Shown here: piece by piece, positions 1-11,916 of the stretch
How positions within the stretch are numbered: position 1 is the stretch's first letter
How the letters are laid out: each line of letters opens with the position of its first letter
NCBI GenBank assembly: GCA_028641055.1
Contig: CM054062.1
Coordinates: 170,569,715 to 170,633,714, forward strand
DNA: 64,000 bases
Direction: 5' to 3'
From: Alopecurus myosuroides
Taxonomy: Eukaryota > Streptophyta > Magnoliopsida > Poales > Poaceae
Notes under the pieces: generated by a model
Told to the model about the DNA's origin: nothing
Seen by the model: the letters and a program-made list of their open reading frames with translations, nothing else
Databases searched by the model: none
Made by a program: the position numbers and the translations under genes

Positions 1-2
1 CT

Positions 3-2711
3 GGCGCAACCTATCAACGGTGTATCCAGAAGTGCTTTGAGGACCAAATTGGTCGCAATGTTCACGCATACGTGGATGATGTGGTGATCAAGACCAGGAA
101 AGCGGAGACATTTATTGATGATCTAAAGGAAACGTTCAAGAACCTGAGAAGGTACCAGATGAAACTTAACCCAACAAAGTGTGTCTTTGGAGTCCCAGCC
201 GGGAAATTACTCGGCTTTATCGTTTCTGAGAGAGGAATTGAGGCAAATCCGGATAAAATCAAAGCTATCCAAAGTCTGAAAAAGCCGGAAAATTTGAAGC
301 ATGTTCAGAAGCTCACAGGGTACGTAGCAGCGCTCAGCCGATTTATATCCAGACTCGGAGAAAAGGCAATACCCTTATACCGGCTCTTGAAGAAATCTGA
401 CAAATTCGTATGGGATCATGAGGCGGACGAAGCGTTCGAAGCACTAAAGAAGCAGTTATCTGAGGCACCAGTCCTAGCAGCCCCGGGTCCTAAAGAGCCC
501 ATGCTATTATACGTTGCAGCCGGGACCCGGGCGGTTAGCGCAGTGGTGGTCGTCGAGCGTAAGGAGGATGAGAAAGATCACCCGGTCCAGAGGCCGGTTT
601 ATTATGTCAGCGAGGTATTATCAGAGGCAAAACAGCGCTACCCACATTGGCAAAAGCTGGTTTTCGGGGTCTTCATGGCAAGCCGGAAACTCAAGCCGTA
701 TTTTCAGGAACACCCCATAACAGTGGTTAGCTCTATACCAATGTCGGATATCATCAGAAACTCGGACGCAACAGGTAGAATAGCCAAGTGGGCGATCGAG
801 ATGGGAGATTATCACATCAACTACGAGCCCAGATCAGCAATCAAATCTCAAGCTCTGGTAGATTTCATTAACGATTGGACTCACACAGGCATGCCCACCA
901 TGGCTCCAAATTCCGAGTCTTGTATAACGCACTTTGACGGTTCCAAGCAGTACGAGGGATCAGGGGCTGGAGTGGTGCTAACATCACCCAAAGGAGACAA
1001 GTTAAGCTACGTGTTGCAGATTCATTTTGATTGCTCCAATAACGTGGCCGAGTATGAGGCCCTATTGCATGGCTTAAAGGTAGCCAAGGAGATGAACATT
1101 AAGAGGATACGATGCTTTGGAGATTCGGACCTTGTGGTACAGCAGGTCTCAGGAACTTGGGATAGAAAAGATGCAACTATGGCAGCATACCGCAGAGAGG
1201 TGGACAGGGTTGCCGGATGTTTTTCCGGGTATGAGGTGGAGCACATAGACAGAAGAAAAAACGAGGCAGCAGACGCACTCGCCAGACTCGGCTCGCGCAG
1301 AGAGCCGGTTCCACCTAATGTTTTCCTGGACGAGCTATGGCGACCATCAGTCAAAACCGAGTCTGAGGAAGACCTGGCAAATCAAGACCCGGATTTGGAG
1401 CTCGTGGCCATAGTACGTGTTGTTCCCGAGTGGACAGAGCCGTTCCTGGCCTACCTATCACGGGGCGAGTTACCACAGCAGGAGGTATGAGCAAGACAAA
1501 TTCTGAGACGAGCAAAAGGATATTCTATCATCAATGGGGAGTTGTACAAAAGAAGTGCAGCAGGAGTCTTTTTGCGCTGTGTAGCACCAGAAGAAGGCCG
1601 ACAGATCCTCAAGGAGATCCATGAAGGTGATTGTGGGCATCATGCATCCACAAGATCCCTTGTGGCCAAAGCTTATCGACATGGTTTCTTATGGCTCACG
1701 GCCCTAGCAGACGCGGAGCGCTTGGTGGCAAGGTGTGACGGATGTCAAAGGTACGCTCGCCAAACCCATGTGCCGGCTATGGAATTGCGGACTATCCCGC
1801 TAACTTGGCCGTTTGCGGTTTGGGGTATGGATATGGTTGGTCCCTTCCACATGTCACCTTGCAAAAAGACACATCTCTTAGTGGCTGTTGATAAGTTTAC
1901 AAAGTGGGTTGAGGTCATGCCAGTCACCAATTGTGAGGCAATTACAGCAGTCAAGTTCCTGAAAAGGATTATCTATCGGTTCGGATATCCCCACAGCATA
2001 ATTACCGACAATGGAACCAACATGTCGCTTGGCGAGATGGAGAAGTTTTGTGGAAACAACGACATCCGTTTGGACATAGCCTCAGTGGCCCACCCACAGG
2101 CTAATGGACAAGTGGAAAGAGCGAATCAGGAATTGCTTCGTGGGTTAAAACCACGGTTGCGAGTCCCGTGTATCAGAGCTGCTGGTGCATGGGTCGAGGA
2201 GTTACCTTCAGTGGTTTGGGGTATCAATACCACACCCAACAGATCTACTCAGATGACACCGTTTTTCATGGTTTATGGCGCAGAAGTAGTGTTGCCGAGT
2301 GATATTATCCACGACTCGCCTCGAGTATCGGCTTATGTCGAGGTGGAGAACGAGAAGACCCGGAAAGACGCCGTGGATATGCTAGAAGAAGAAAGGGAAC
2401 AAGCTTTGGAGAGATCAGCCATATATTAGCAGGATCTGCGAAGGTATCATAGCCGGCGCGTGAAAACCCGGGTCTTCCAGGAAGGAGATCTGGTTCTGCG
2501 CCTGGTGTAATCAAAGGAGGGAAAACACAAATTATCACCGCCATGGGAAGGACCGTTCATCATAAGCCGGAATCTGCACAATGGATCATATTACTTGATA
2601 GATGCAAGGGAAGAGTCGGCTACGGTTAATGACACCGCTCATACCACTTCATCTATGCAAGAGAAAGAAAGACCATGGAACGTGGCTCAGCTGCGTCCCT
2701 ACTATACTTAG
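3..2711 (+). pseudogene. pol: Tat pol: reverse transcriptase end, RNase H, second (archaeal-type) RNase H, integrase
   Basis: One reading frame runs from the window edge to the TAG at 2709. It begins inside RT just before the YVDD catalytic motif (about 81-92). A first RNase H follows with its acidic residues gone (for example LLYVAAGT where an active domain has an Asp). The second RNase H (about 925-1300) keeps FDGS, AEYEALL, GDSDLVVQQ and NEAADALA, the expected Asp/Glu/Asp/Asp set. Integrase follows, with an HHCC finger (GHHAST...CDGC), a catalytic Asp in WGMDMVGPF, an Asp in ITDNGT and a Glu in NGQVERANQE. Three in-frame stops break it: TGA at 1488, TAG at 2427 and TAA at 2508. No frameshift is needed. 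The paired RNase H domains are the known hallmark of Tat elements. It is inactive as it stands. Confidence 0.93.
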
Positions 2712-3827
2712 TATATCCTAGATTCATAAAGTGGAATTGCACGATGTAACAGGCAGCAGGTTTCAGACGCACTCTTTTCCTGTCCAGGGTACCTAAGGGG
2801 ACTGGAAGGTTTTTAATGAGGCGGCCTGCTGACCTAACTTTTCTCATATCAATAAAGAGATGGTTGAACAATATATTATTTCCTTTGCATGAGTCTTTAT
2901 CACTTTTTATTCCTGTTATGCTTTTTTATCTTTCTTCCAGGTAAGCATTGTCTACTGTTTTTTAGTACATTAGCTTCTTTAGTAGGTTGCGTATATTTAG
3001 GTCTTGGGGGCTGATAGCTTGAATAGCACAGTTACAAACTCAAAGACCCGGCCATGATGCCTATGAGTTATAAGGGCCGATTACTCGCAAACGAGTACGG
3101 CCGCAAGCTTATAACCGGACAAAGGAGCCAAACTTTCTTGACTTTTCTTACTTAAGCTCGATGTGACTCGCACTAAAGTGGCATGATTTGCTCGCATATG
3201 ATCACAATCAGTCATGATGCCCAATGGGACTTGCCTGACCCTGTCTTCGTATAGATGTAGCAACATGAGTATCCACGCGAAAGCCGGCTTACAGTACAAG
3301 AGAGCCAAAAGGGTCATCTAAACCACAAGTTATGCAGAGTATAGGGTTAATAACCGGAAACTCACTGTTTATTAAGCATAACTTCAAAACCTATGCGAAA
3401 CGGCTCTAGGTTTTGGGCTTTGGCAAAGACAATTTGTTCTATTTGAAAGACCTAACACCCTAGACTCGGAAATCCGGGCCTTGGGGACTGGGGATTTTGA
3501 AAAAAGAAACAAATTATCTAGCTATTAAGCTCAAAAACCCAAAAATCCGAGTCTTGGGGACTTAGAGAAAAGTCCACCTATCAAAACCCACGAGACCCGG
3601 AAACCCAGTCTCACAAAAGGAACCTTAAAGTAAGTCGGAATATCAAGAATAAACGAATTCAAAAGAAGATAGACATCAAATTCATTCAAAGGCCAAAAGG
3701 GCCACGAAAGCCATTAAGTTTCAAAATGTATTACAAACCATAATAGTAGTATCAAAGGTGCACAGGCGCACCATCAAAAATAATTGTTTAAAAAGCCCAT
3801 TGGCCGAATGACGTATCTGATGACAGT
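2712..3827 (+). other. Post-pol region of the outer Tat element and 3' flank of its opposite-strand gene
   Basis: No credible coding sequence. The block at about 2755-2835 is repeated, in the opposite orientation, at about 12872-12950 in the nested Tat element, which ties the two together. CCGG/ACCCGG words are frequent. The right end holds the 3' flank of the opposite-strand gene, including a hairpin (GGTGC/GCACC stem, 3757-3772). Bases 3823-3827 (ACAGT) are the target duplication of the chromovirus. Confidence 0.6.
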
Positions 3828-6797
3828 TGTCGCACCCGGCCTTCTAGAGGATACTCGCAGTTCCATTGAACAGTAGTTGATTGGATTACGGGGCTTACCG
3901 GCACCCGCAGCTCTTACGAGTAGGCCAACACACGTATGTGTGACAACCAACCCCTACTGTTCATCGTCTTACGTAAACCATCCCATAGAAATCAGGATAC
4001 TACCATTGACGTACTTCATACCATACACACATGGTACGTCAACGGCGTTTAACAGAATGATAACACAACATATCTCTAGGACACAAAAGATGGAAATAAG
4101 TTGCAAATAGCTCTCACTAGAGCAGAGATAGCAAATACAATCATCCAGAGGACACATGTCCCAACATAACATCATTACATCTCAGCGGAAGCATTCAAAG
4201 GGTCTGAGTACAGACAAATCGAAATAGGCTTAAGAAGCCGGGAATGAAAGGAAAACGGAGCCCATCCACGATGTCTCGGATCCTGCCCGGGTCCGCTAAC
4301 TACTCGTCAACAGTCTCGTCAAACTCCACGTAGTAGCCGTCACGGGGATCCTCGTAAGCGTAGTCTGCGGAAACCACAGCCCCAAAGGGGTCAGTACATA
4401 GACGTACTGGCAAGCAAGACTCACAGTTCACCAAATTGTAACCCGTCAACACCCAGCACCGATGCTTTGGGTTCAACGGAAGAAAAAGGGATATCAAAGA
4501 TGCTGCAACTGGCTGCTCTAACCAACTACAGAGTTACTACCACTTCCGGCTAACAGAAGGGGGATGAGATAGCGTATCGTAACCAACTATAACTAACTCC
4601 AAACAAACCCATCCTGGATCTCTCCCCTTATCCAAAGAAGCAATCCGAGGATAACTCACACAGTTGGATTAATGATGGATCAAGTTATTGTGGCAGTAAA
4701 GCTATTACTAGTCAAGTTATCATTAGTTAGGTGTAAGTTGTTCTGAGTACTTGTTAGCCAGTACTTTCACCAAGTTAACCATAACCGCGGAAAACACGGC
4801 TTCTCGAGAAGATTTATCCCTGCAGGGGTGCACCAATTTAGCCGTACACGTAAGAATAACCCGCCAGATGGAAGGGCCCTTCCACCAAGCGGGGCACTCA
4901 ACACAACTCAACTCTTCTTCGCATCAAGCCCAAAGCACCACGTGGTGTGCGTGCGCGGCTAATCGAGCCCCACGAAGAAAAGGGGACCCTCATAGCACTG
5001 GAAGACCACGCCGCCCTAAATGCCGACTACAAAAGTTCCACCCTGCCCTCGGGTTCGTACCTGCATATGCGTGCATCAAATGGAAAGCCCGAACTAAGTG
5101 TGGTGATTTGGACGAGATGCGAATCGAATCAAATTGAGGGGGGCGCCCATACACGCTTCCCACATGCGGATAATGCGCTCATCATGGATCAGTAGACAAG
5201 ACCCTTTTCCTAATTAGGGTCGACACTAGCAGGCCTCAAAACCACGCCGGGCCTCCTGCCGGTGCCTTATCAGCAATTTATTATTACCTCAAAATTAACA
5301 GGTTGTTGTTTAACATCGAGCCCCAGAACAGTATAGAATATGATAACAGAAAGTAACGGGTAACAGACTCGAGCAAAACAACCCTAAGCATGCTAGTAAG
5401 ACACGGGCAACAAGCCAAGGGTTTTAGGTGTGGAGGTGAGGCAATATCATGGTTAAGGGATAACATGTGATAGGTTCGTAACAGAAACAACTATTCATAG
5501 GGCTAGCAGAAATAGACAACGGAAAGTATCGGTAACCAATGTTGAAAGGAACACACTGGTTCATGTGAGTGATAACTTGCCTGCAAACTCAGCAGCCTGG
5601 TACTGAGCTAGATCCTCAGAAGGGGTGTCGTAAGTATCGTCTGTCTCAACGTCGCCGTCTATCCGAGAAGAAGCAAACAAACAATGCAGAAAGATAAACA
5701 ATCAATAACATGGCATAGTGCACAATCATGGGATGATGCATGTCAATTTAATGGATGCATCAAAATAAACTAGTTGACATGGTAACACAATTTAAATGGA
5801 CCCATTTGCAATTTTGGATTGCATATGAAAAGCCCATGCAATAAGGTTGGAATATTTGTTTTTCAACTAATCAACAGGTGAAAGTGGATTAGTATGATGC
5901 ATGGATGAGGAAAACAGAAAAATAACAACAATAGAATCAATTTAAGATAAGGGTTACCAAGTTTAGGAATTTATTTATTAAATTAAGAAATTTTGGTTCC
6001 TTAAAGGTGTTACACAAGCATTTGTTGTTTTTAGCAATTTAAATTGTTCAAAACAAATAAAAAATTCATATTTGGAAAGAACATCAAATTTTGGGTGGAT
6101 TACATGTTTCAAATATTGAAAAAGGAAATAGGATGAATTTATTATGAACTAAACAAGATTAAACAAGTTTTAAATGAGTTTAAAACAAGTTTGAATATTA
6201 TTTGAATTTTATTTGTTCCAAACATAAATTCAAATTCATATTTGAAAAGTTTATACTTTTCTAGTTTGAAAACATATTTCATAAGTTCAAAAATAATTTA
6301 ATTTGAGCAAGTTATGAATTTAGCAATTTTAAATGGTTTAAATAAGGTTTAAATTATTTAAGCAATTTTAATTATTCAAATCATGAAACAAAATTTATAT
6401 TTGAAAAGAGGGTTCAAAATGGCATGGAAAACATATTTTATTTGCATTATTTGGATTAAGTATGAATTAATTATGCAATTATTCAAATTACCAATGAATT
6501 GTTTGAATTCAAATTTGGAATGCATTTAAAATGTTCAAAACAGATTACAATTGGTTTAAATAGATAGATAATTTAATTTGGTGCAGCAAACATATTTTGT
6601 TTATATTATTTGGAGTTTGGAAATGAAATTTATTAGCAAATTAAGTTTAAGGACCATTCTGTAATTAAAAGGACCTAAACTGAAAAGAAAAGGTTGAAAT
6701 TCTTTTTACACCGCACAGCTATCTACCCCAGGGCACTGCCAACGGGCCCTGGGCCAGCGTGGCACTGCAAAATTGGGGTTTTTCCCTGCGGCGAGGG

Positions 6798-6852
6798 GGA
6801 ATCGAACCCTGGCCCTCGCACTCGCGCGCACTGCACTGCTACCACTGCGCTG
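6798..6852 (-). promoter_or_regulatory. tRNA-like box A / box B pair inside the chromovirus 3' LTR
   Basis: On the - strand, CAGCGCAGTGG (6842-6852) matches the Pol III box A consensus except at its first base. GGTTCGATTCC (6798-6808) is a perfect box B. The gap is tRNA-sized. The T run that follows in the other LTR is shortened to four here by the 52-bp deletion. The acceptor stem does not pair, so this is a tRNA-like relic or SINE head, not a tRNA gene. Confidence 0.5.
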
Positions 6853-7080
6853 CGAATCGTTTCTTATTAGTATAAGGGACGCGAACAGGTTAAGGTTCAG
6901 TTCGCTGCTTAACTGAATTTCTGCGCGCGCGCTTAACTGAACCTTGACAGGGAACGACGCCGGCGGCGAGCTGCCGTGGTTGCTGTCGTGCTTGGTGCGC
7001 GTGGATGTGCTGCGGTGGGCGAGGTGGTGCATGTGCTCGTGCCAGAGAGGAAGGAGGAGAAGGATACGGTGATCACCTCC

Positions 7081-7534
7081 TGTCGTGGGATAATCACGGC
7101 AGATGTTACCGGGGGTAACTGATCTAGGGGCAAGTCGACACAGGTATTTGGGAGAGGGTTTAGCTCGAAGGAAGACATGGCGAAAAGCAATCTAAGAGCC
7201 GGAAAACAACTCGCCGGATCTCGATATGATTATACTGGATACTCGATAATAGGTGTTACAGTTATGACTTGAATCTCTCTCAGGCGAAGCCTAGGGGTTG
7301 GTTTATATAGTACTCATACCCCCTTTGGCTCGCCATACAAAGCGCTCCTTGAGTCCTACTCGAACTCTACATACGTATCCTAGCTTTCCTTATCGTAACC
7401 CACAATCCGGGTTACGATCCTTACAAGCCCTGGGCCTTCCAGAAGCTTCTGCGTCCTTAGCCGGATTTGGTCCATACGCCGTTTGGGCCGGATTACACCT
7501 GGGGTTGGCATACCGAGTTACTATCCCCTCATCA
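7081..7534 (-). repeat. 3' LTR of the non-autonomous Tat element
   Basis: On the + strand it starts TGTCGTGGGATAATC and ends CCCCTCATCA. It appears identical to 15542-15995. It is homologous, in reverse orientation, to the 489-bp LTR at 36803-37291. Confidence 0.95.
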
Positions 7535-8685
7535 GTAGTCCCCAGAATAGCTTGGGCTTCCAAGATTTACTCTTCGAAGCGCTGGCTATTCCCTACAGAA
7601 ATATCAGATGCAAACACGCAGCGCGTCTATGAATAGCCGAGACTGGCGCCAAGGAAGCCAGGTAAAAACCCGGCTCTTCTTTTTAGGTTCTTCCTTAATC
7701 TCTCAAACTTAAATCTCAACAGGAAACTCCCTGACTCCACATCCTTCTTGATAACTACCGCTGATACAGGGAAGGCAATTTCCCCTTCCTTTTTCTCTGG
7801 ATCATATTGGCCTGCGCATAAAATGTGCCTTTCAAATTTCGAAATCACCAATTACTCCGCATTCCCCGGGTCTCGACCGTTAGGCCAAGCCTTTCCACCC
7901 GGACGGTTATAAATAAAGACCAATGAGCAAATCCAACTCTTAACGGCTCATTTCCCCCATTCCACTTCTTCCCAAGCTCGAGCTCGCAGAGTGCCACCAC
8001 GGGAACCCCACGCATCTCGCCGGAGCCCATCCGACTTCGTTTGCGCTCCGCCACCGCACGAACCGCTCCAGCTCCCGAATCCGCCGCCAAGCCTCCGATT
8101 CGCCGGCCAACGGTCACGAAAGGGCACGAATCTTGCGCTATCTGTCTCCGCAAGGCCTTACTCCAATCCTCTTCGGTAAGTTCCTTACACCCTCCAGCTT
8201 ATTCTCGCAATTTCTTAGTTCTTCCTCAGATTGGATCTGAATCGAGCGGTCCGCGATTTCTCGGGCTGCGCCAAATTAACTCACCGATTTCCACTATAAT
8301 CACTCCCATAGATAGGATTTATAGCTTGTATTGCTCCCCTAACTCCAGTAATCACTAATTTGGTCACAAATTTAGAAATAAGATCCCCAATCTAGGCTCG
8401 GGCCATCTAGAGTTTCCGCCTTTGCTCTCCCTCCTCAGAAAATCTTACTTCTCCGGCTCATTCGCAGATAGTATGCGTATAAGTATCCCCCTAGCTTCTC
8501 CAAACATTTGCTTTTGCGGAAAGCTCTTTGGGTTTTGTAAAGTCACTTGATACCCGGACGAACCATACTTAACCCGGCGAGGCAATAGCCGGATTACGTT
8601 TAAATTGCCGATAGCTACTTACCTGCTAACTTCCAAGTTTTTGTTTCTTACGTCCTTTTCTTCAATGTTTCACCAGGTCAATCCC
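7535..8685 (+). other. Promoter, 5' UTR exon and 5' UTR intron of the opposite-strand gene
   Basis: No coding ORF belongs here. The stretch next to the LTR is the purine-tract side of the element. A TATA box lies at 7908. A CT-rich leader exon (about 7938-8175) ends in the donor TTCG|GTAAGTTCC. The acceptor TTTCACCAG is at 8668-8676, nine bases before the start codon. The older copy has the matching pair (donor ACACCG|GTAAGTTTC near 36141, acceptor CTTTTGCAG before 35657), so the 5' UTR intron is ancestral. The exact transcription start is inferred. Confidence 0.6.
7908..7915 (+). promoter_or_regulatory. TATA box of the opposite-strand gene
   Basis: TATAAATA lies about 30 bases before a CT-rich leader and about 260 bases before a conserved 5' UTR splice donor. 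The older gene copy has a TATATATA at the equivalent place (36412-36419, - strand). Confidence 0.6.
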
Positions 8686-11600
8686 ATGGCGCCCAAGAGG
8701 CAGGGGAAACAGCCGGCTAAGGCTAAATCCACAAACGCCATTTCAGCCAACTGGGGGAAGTCCTCCATCACCAAGACCAAACTGGAGGAATTGGTAGAGC
8801 TTGGAATCCTACCTCCACAGGAATCCATCCGCTGGAGAGCACCTGGCAACGAAACCCGGCCTTCTCCAGCCACGGATGAGGTAATATGCTTCGTTGAACA
8901 CGTGACCCGGGGCTTCAGGCCTCCGGGTCATCCCTTCTTCCGTGACGTCTTAGACCACTACAAACTCCGTATCTTTGATATAGGCCCGAACTCCATTTTA
9001 AACATCTCCCATTTTATCGTTCTTTCCGAGTCTTACTTGTGCACTCCGCCAAGTCTGGCTCTTTTTGTCGAACTTTTCCAGTGCAAGCCGTGTCGCGAAA
9101 GCGGCGACGGCGCACTTCTTACTTGCGGCGGGGTTTCTATCCAGCGCCGCAAGAACTCCCTTATGCCTCCCATTTCTCTCAATTCTCACGTAAAACACTG
9201 GCAGCTTTCTTACTTCTACTGCCAGGATACCTCTCCACCCGGCGAAAAAAAGTTGCCGGGTTACTCGGAGGGTCAACTTGACATCTCCGAGAAATTCAAC
9301 GCCTTCGCCCCTGACTCAGACAGGGAGGCGATCTTGCCTTTGTTAGCTAGGATCTCCATCTTGTCCGCCCGAGGCCTCATCGGACTAAACCTGGTGAAGA
9401 CCTGGGTTAGCTTCCGCATTCAGCCAAACTCCCTTCGTGAGAAGCTGATGTGCGAATACTCGGGTCAAACCACGGACCCAATCCGCTTCTCTACCAGCAC
9501 CCTTGCTCCGGGTGACATCAACAAAACGATTAAGGGTTTCCTGACAGAGAAACTCGAGGTAATCCGGGGCATAGCCGGATTAGAACCTTTTACCCTCGAG
9601 AATCCAGCCCCCGCAGTAAGTTCCCTGCCTTTTGATTTTGACTTCTGACAGCTTACTTTTATCCGCTTCTCTTGTCTTGATATTAACCATTACTCTGGCA
9701 TTCTCTCCTCAGGCCGATGACGCCTTCTGGAAGGTCGACACCTCTCCTAGTTCCGAAGACGCGGAGGAGGAAGACGATGTCATTGACTCGAATGAAGGTA
9801 CACACTTGATTCCCTTGCACACGTTATATCCTGCCACTTCTTCTTCTTTATGCGGGAACTCGGATATTTTTCAGAGCGAGAGGACCAAAGCGAAGAAGAA
9901 GAAACAGACAGTAGGGGCGGGTCCACCAGCGAGGAGGAAGAGCCGGAGCCGGCCACCAAAGCCGGAACAAAGAGGAAATCCCAGAGGATAGCCCTCCAGG
10001 TTTTTACTTCATCTCCTCACACTTTGGTTTTCTGTTTCCATAACGTCACTCCGGGGCTAACCCCATCTCCACCCCTTTTGATCGTAACTGAAGGAGCCGC
10101 CCGCGACTAGGCGCCGAGTAACCCGGAATCATCCGGGCAACGAGACCCCTAACCCGGTCGCTTCGCCGCCCCCGGTTCAACACCCTGGTATTTGTTGTAA
10201 ACAAAATTTCTTTCCGATCGTTCCTTTGTAACATAATCCCAGGTCTTTCTTGCCATTTTCCAGTCTCTTCCGGGTCTAGTGACGGCTTTCCCTCGGACTT
10301 CCCGGTGAACACCGGGTAAGCGCCTTTTCCTGATATTACACCGAACTTTCATCCTTTTTTTTTTTTTAAAATCAAAGACTAATTGCGCCCTTGCGCCTTC
10401 TTCAGAGCCACGGTTATTAGTAGCGACCAGGAGGACTCCGGGGCTAGGGTCCGGGTCGAGAGCGAGCCGGCTGATGATGCCTTCACCACGACTGGCGACG
10501 AGCAAGTGTCGCCACCGGAGCCAGCTAGGCATGACGCCGAGTATCCAACTGCTTCGCACGCAAGCGAGAAGGAGAAGGGAGCAGCTTCAAGCGCGGGAGG
10601 GGGACCAGACTCCGACATTCGGATGACCCGGGTGCCACCTCCTGTTACAAGAAATGCTCCTTTTCCCACTTTCCAGGTACCCGAGCCATCTAACCCGGAT
10701 AACGCTGACTTTAACCAGCTTATGAGCGCTCTTCTCGCCATGAAAGCTTCAGAAGGGACTGTCTTAGAACGTATGGCTGCAGCACATCAGGTAACTTTCA
10801 CGTGATACTCCTTATTATACGTCCAGTCCCCAAGTCCCGAGTATAATTTTCTTTAATTATCCTCGGTACTTCGCATAGTACTTTCCGGTACTCATTTCCT
10901 CAGATGAAACACTCTCATGATATCCGGCTCACAGCTTTACCCGGCCTTTGCAGGCAGAGATTACTCAGTCAGATGAAGCGTTACTTAAAGCTGAGCAGCT
11001 CTTGCTGGCTGAAGTTAAGCGTAGGGAGGCCCTTGAAGCGGAGATAAAGACATTGAAAAAAGATGTCTCCATTTACAAGAAGAAGTACAATACTGCCCAG
11101 TCTTCGCTGAATAACCTGTCGACTCAGCTTACGGACACTTACCGTATCTTGCTAAGTAAGTTTGCTATTTGCGATTAATTTGCGTATCTCTATCTTGCTG
11201 CTGTAATAACCAACATTACTGATATGCTCTTGCATGTTTCGATTGCAGGTGCTAACCTTGCTGCTCCGGAGGAGAATGCCATTACTCAAGTTAAAACTCT
11301 GAAGACTATGCTCCGGACGTTTTTTGCCGGCACGAAACTTTTGCTGGATGCTATCAAGTGGCCTTCTGAGGTATACCCGGGAGAAGATAATCTTATGCAG
11401 GCCTTCTCAACGGTGCCTGGATGGATTGAGATAATGAAGCGCTCAGCTTGCCGGATTGGAATGACCCGGGCCCTTACACTGGCGAAGGCTTATTTTCCTA
11501 AGCTTGACCCGGCCAAGGTAACATCCGGGTTTCCAGAATTCAAAGCTGACGGGTCCAAGTTTGAGCCCAAGGACTTCAAAGATATTCAACGTGCTGTACG

Positions 11601-11916
11601 CCCCTCAGCCACTACCTTGGCCGACAAAATGGAGCTGGACCAGATCATGAGTTCATATGACGCTGAGGGCAAAGTTATTTTGGTGGATGCACCTCCTCCT
11701 TTTGATATGGTGGAAAGATGGTCGACTGACCTGGCCAGGAGGAAAGAAGAGGCCGCAAAGAGAGAAGCAGAGCTAGGCGCAAAGCCGTCCACCTCTACAC
11801 CGGCCGTGCCTCCGCCTGTCCGTCCAGATGTGAAGAGCCCGAGCAAAACTGCTGGCAAGGCCAAGGAGCAAGTCCAAGATCTAGACCCGGAGGGCCGCTC
11901 TCAGGATGCCGAGTAG
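8686..11916 (+). CDS. Spliced 846-residue protein gene antisense to gag-pol in a Tat retrotransposon (putative-gypsy-type-transposon family)
   Basis: Eight coding exons with GT-AG introns and matching phases: 8686-9615, 9713-9797, 9875-9999, 10094-10187, 10264-10315, 10406-10790, 10954-11155 and 11249-11916 (TAG). No internal stop. Residues about 63-181 (for example CFVEHVTRGFRPPGHPFF, SHFIVLSESYL, FQCKPCRESGDGALL) resemble the grass 'putative gypsy type transposon' family (PF04195, from memory). Residues 311-557 are acidic and Ser/Pro-rich with KRK-type basic patches; about 540-625 form a long coiled coil; a mixed C-terminal part ends in QDAE. Basic runs at the N-terminus (MAPKRQGKQ) and in exon 4 (TKRKSQR) suggest nuclear location. 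The start is the first ATG after the 5' UTR intron and is conserved in the second copy. Antisense extra genes are reported for related elements (for example maize Grande). Function unknown. Confidence 0.85.

Noticed and set aside
6933..7190. ORF starting MLFAMSSFELN that runs from the nested LTR into flanking DNA.
   Set aside because: This is the LTR-encoded gag start at the 3' LTR reading into the host LTR, not a separate gene.
8605..8685. Upstream in-frame ATG (8605) as the start of the opposite-strand gene.
   Set aside because: A conserved 5' UTR intron acceptor (8668-8676) places 8605 inside the intron; ATG 8686 is conserved in the second copy.
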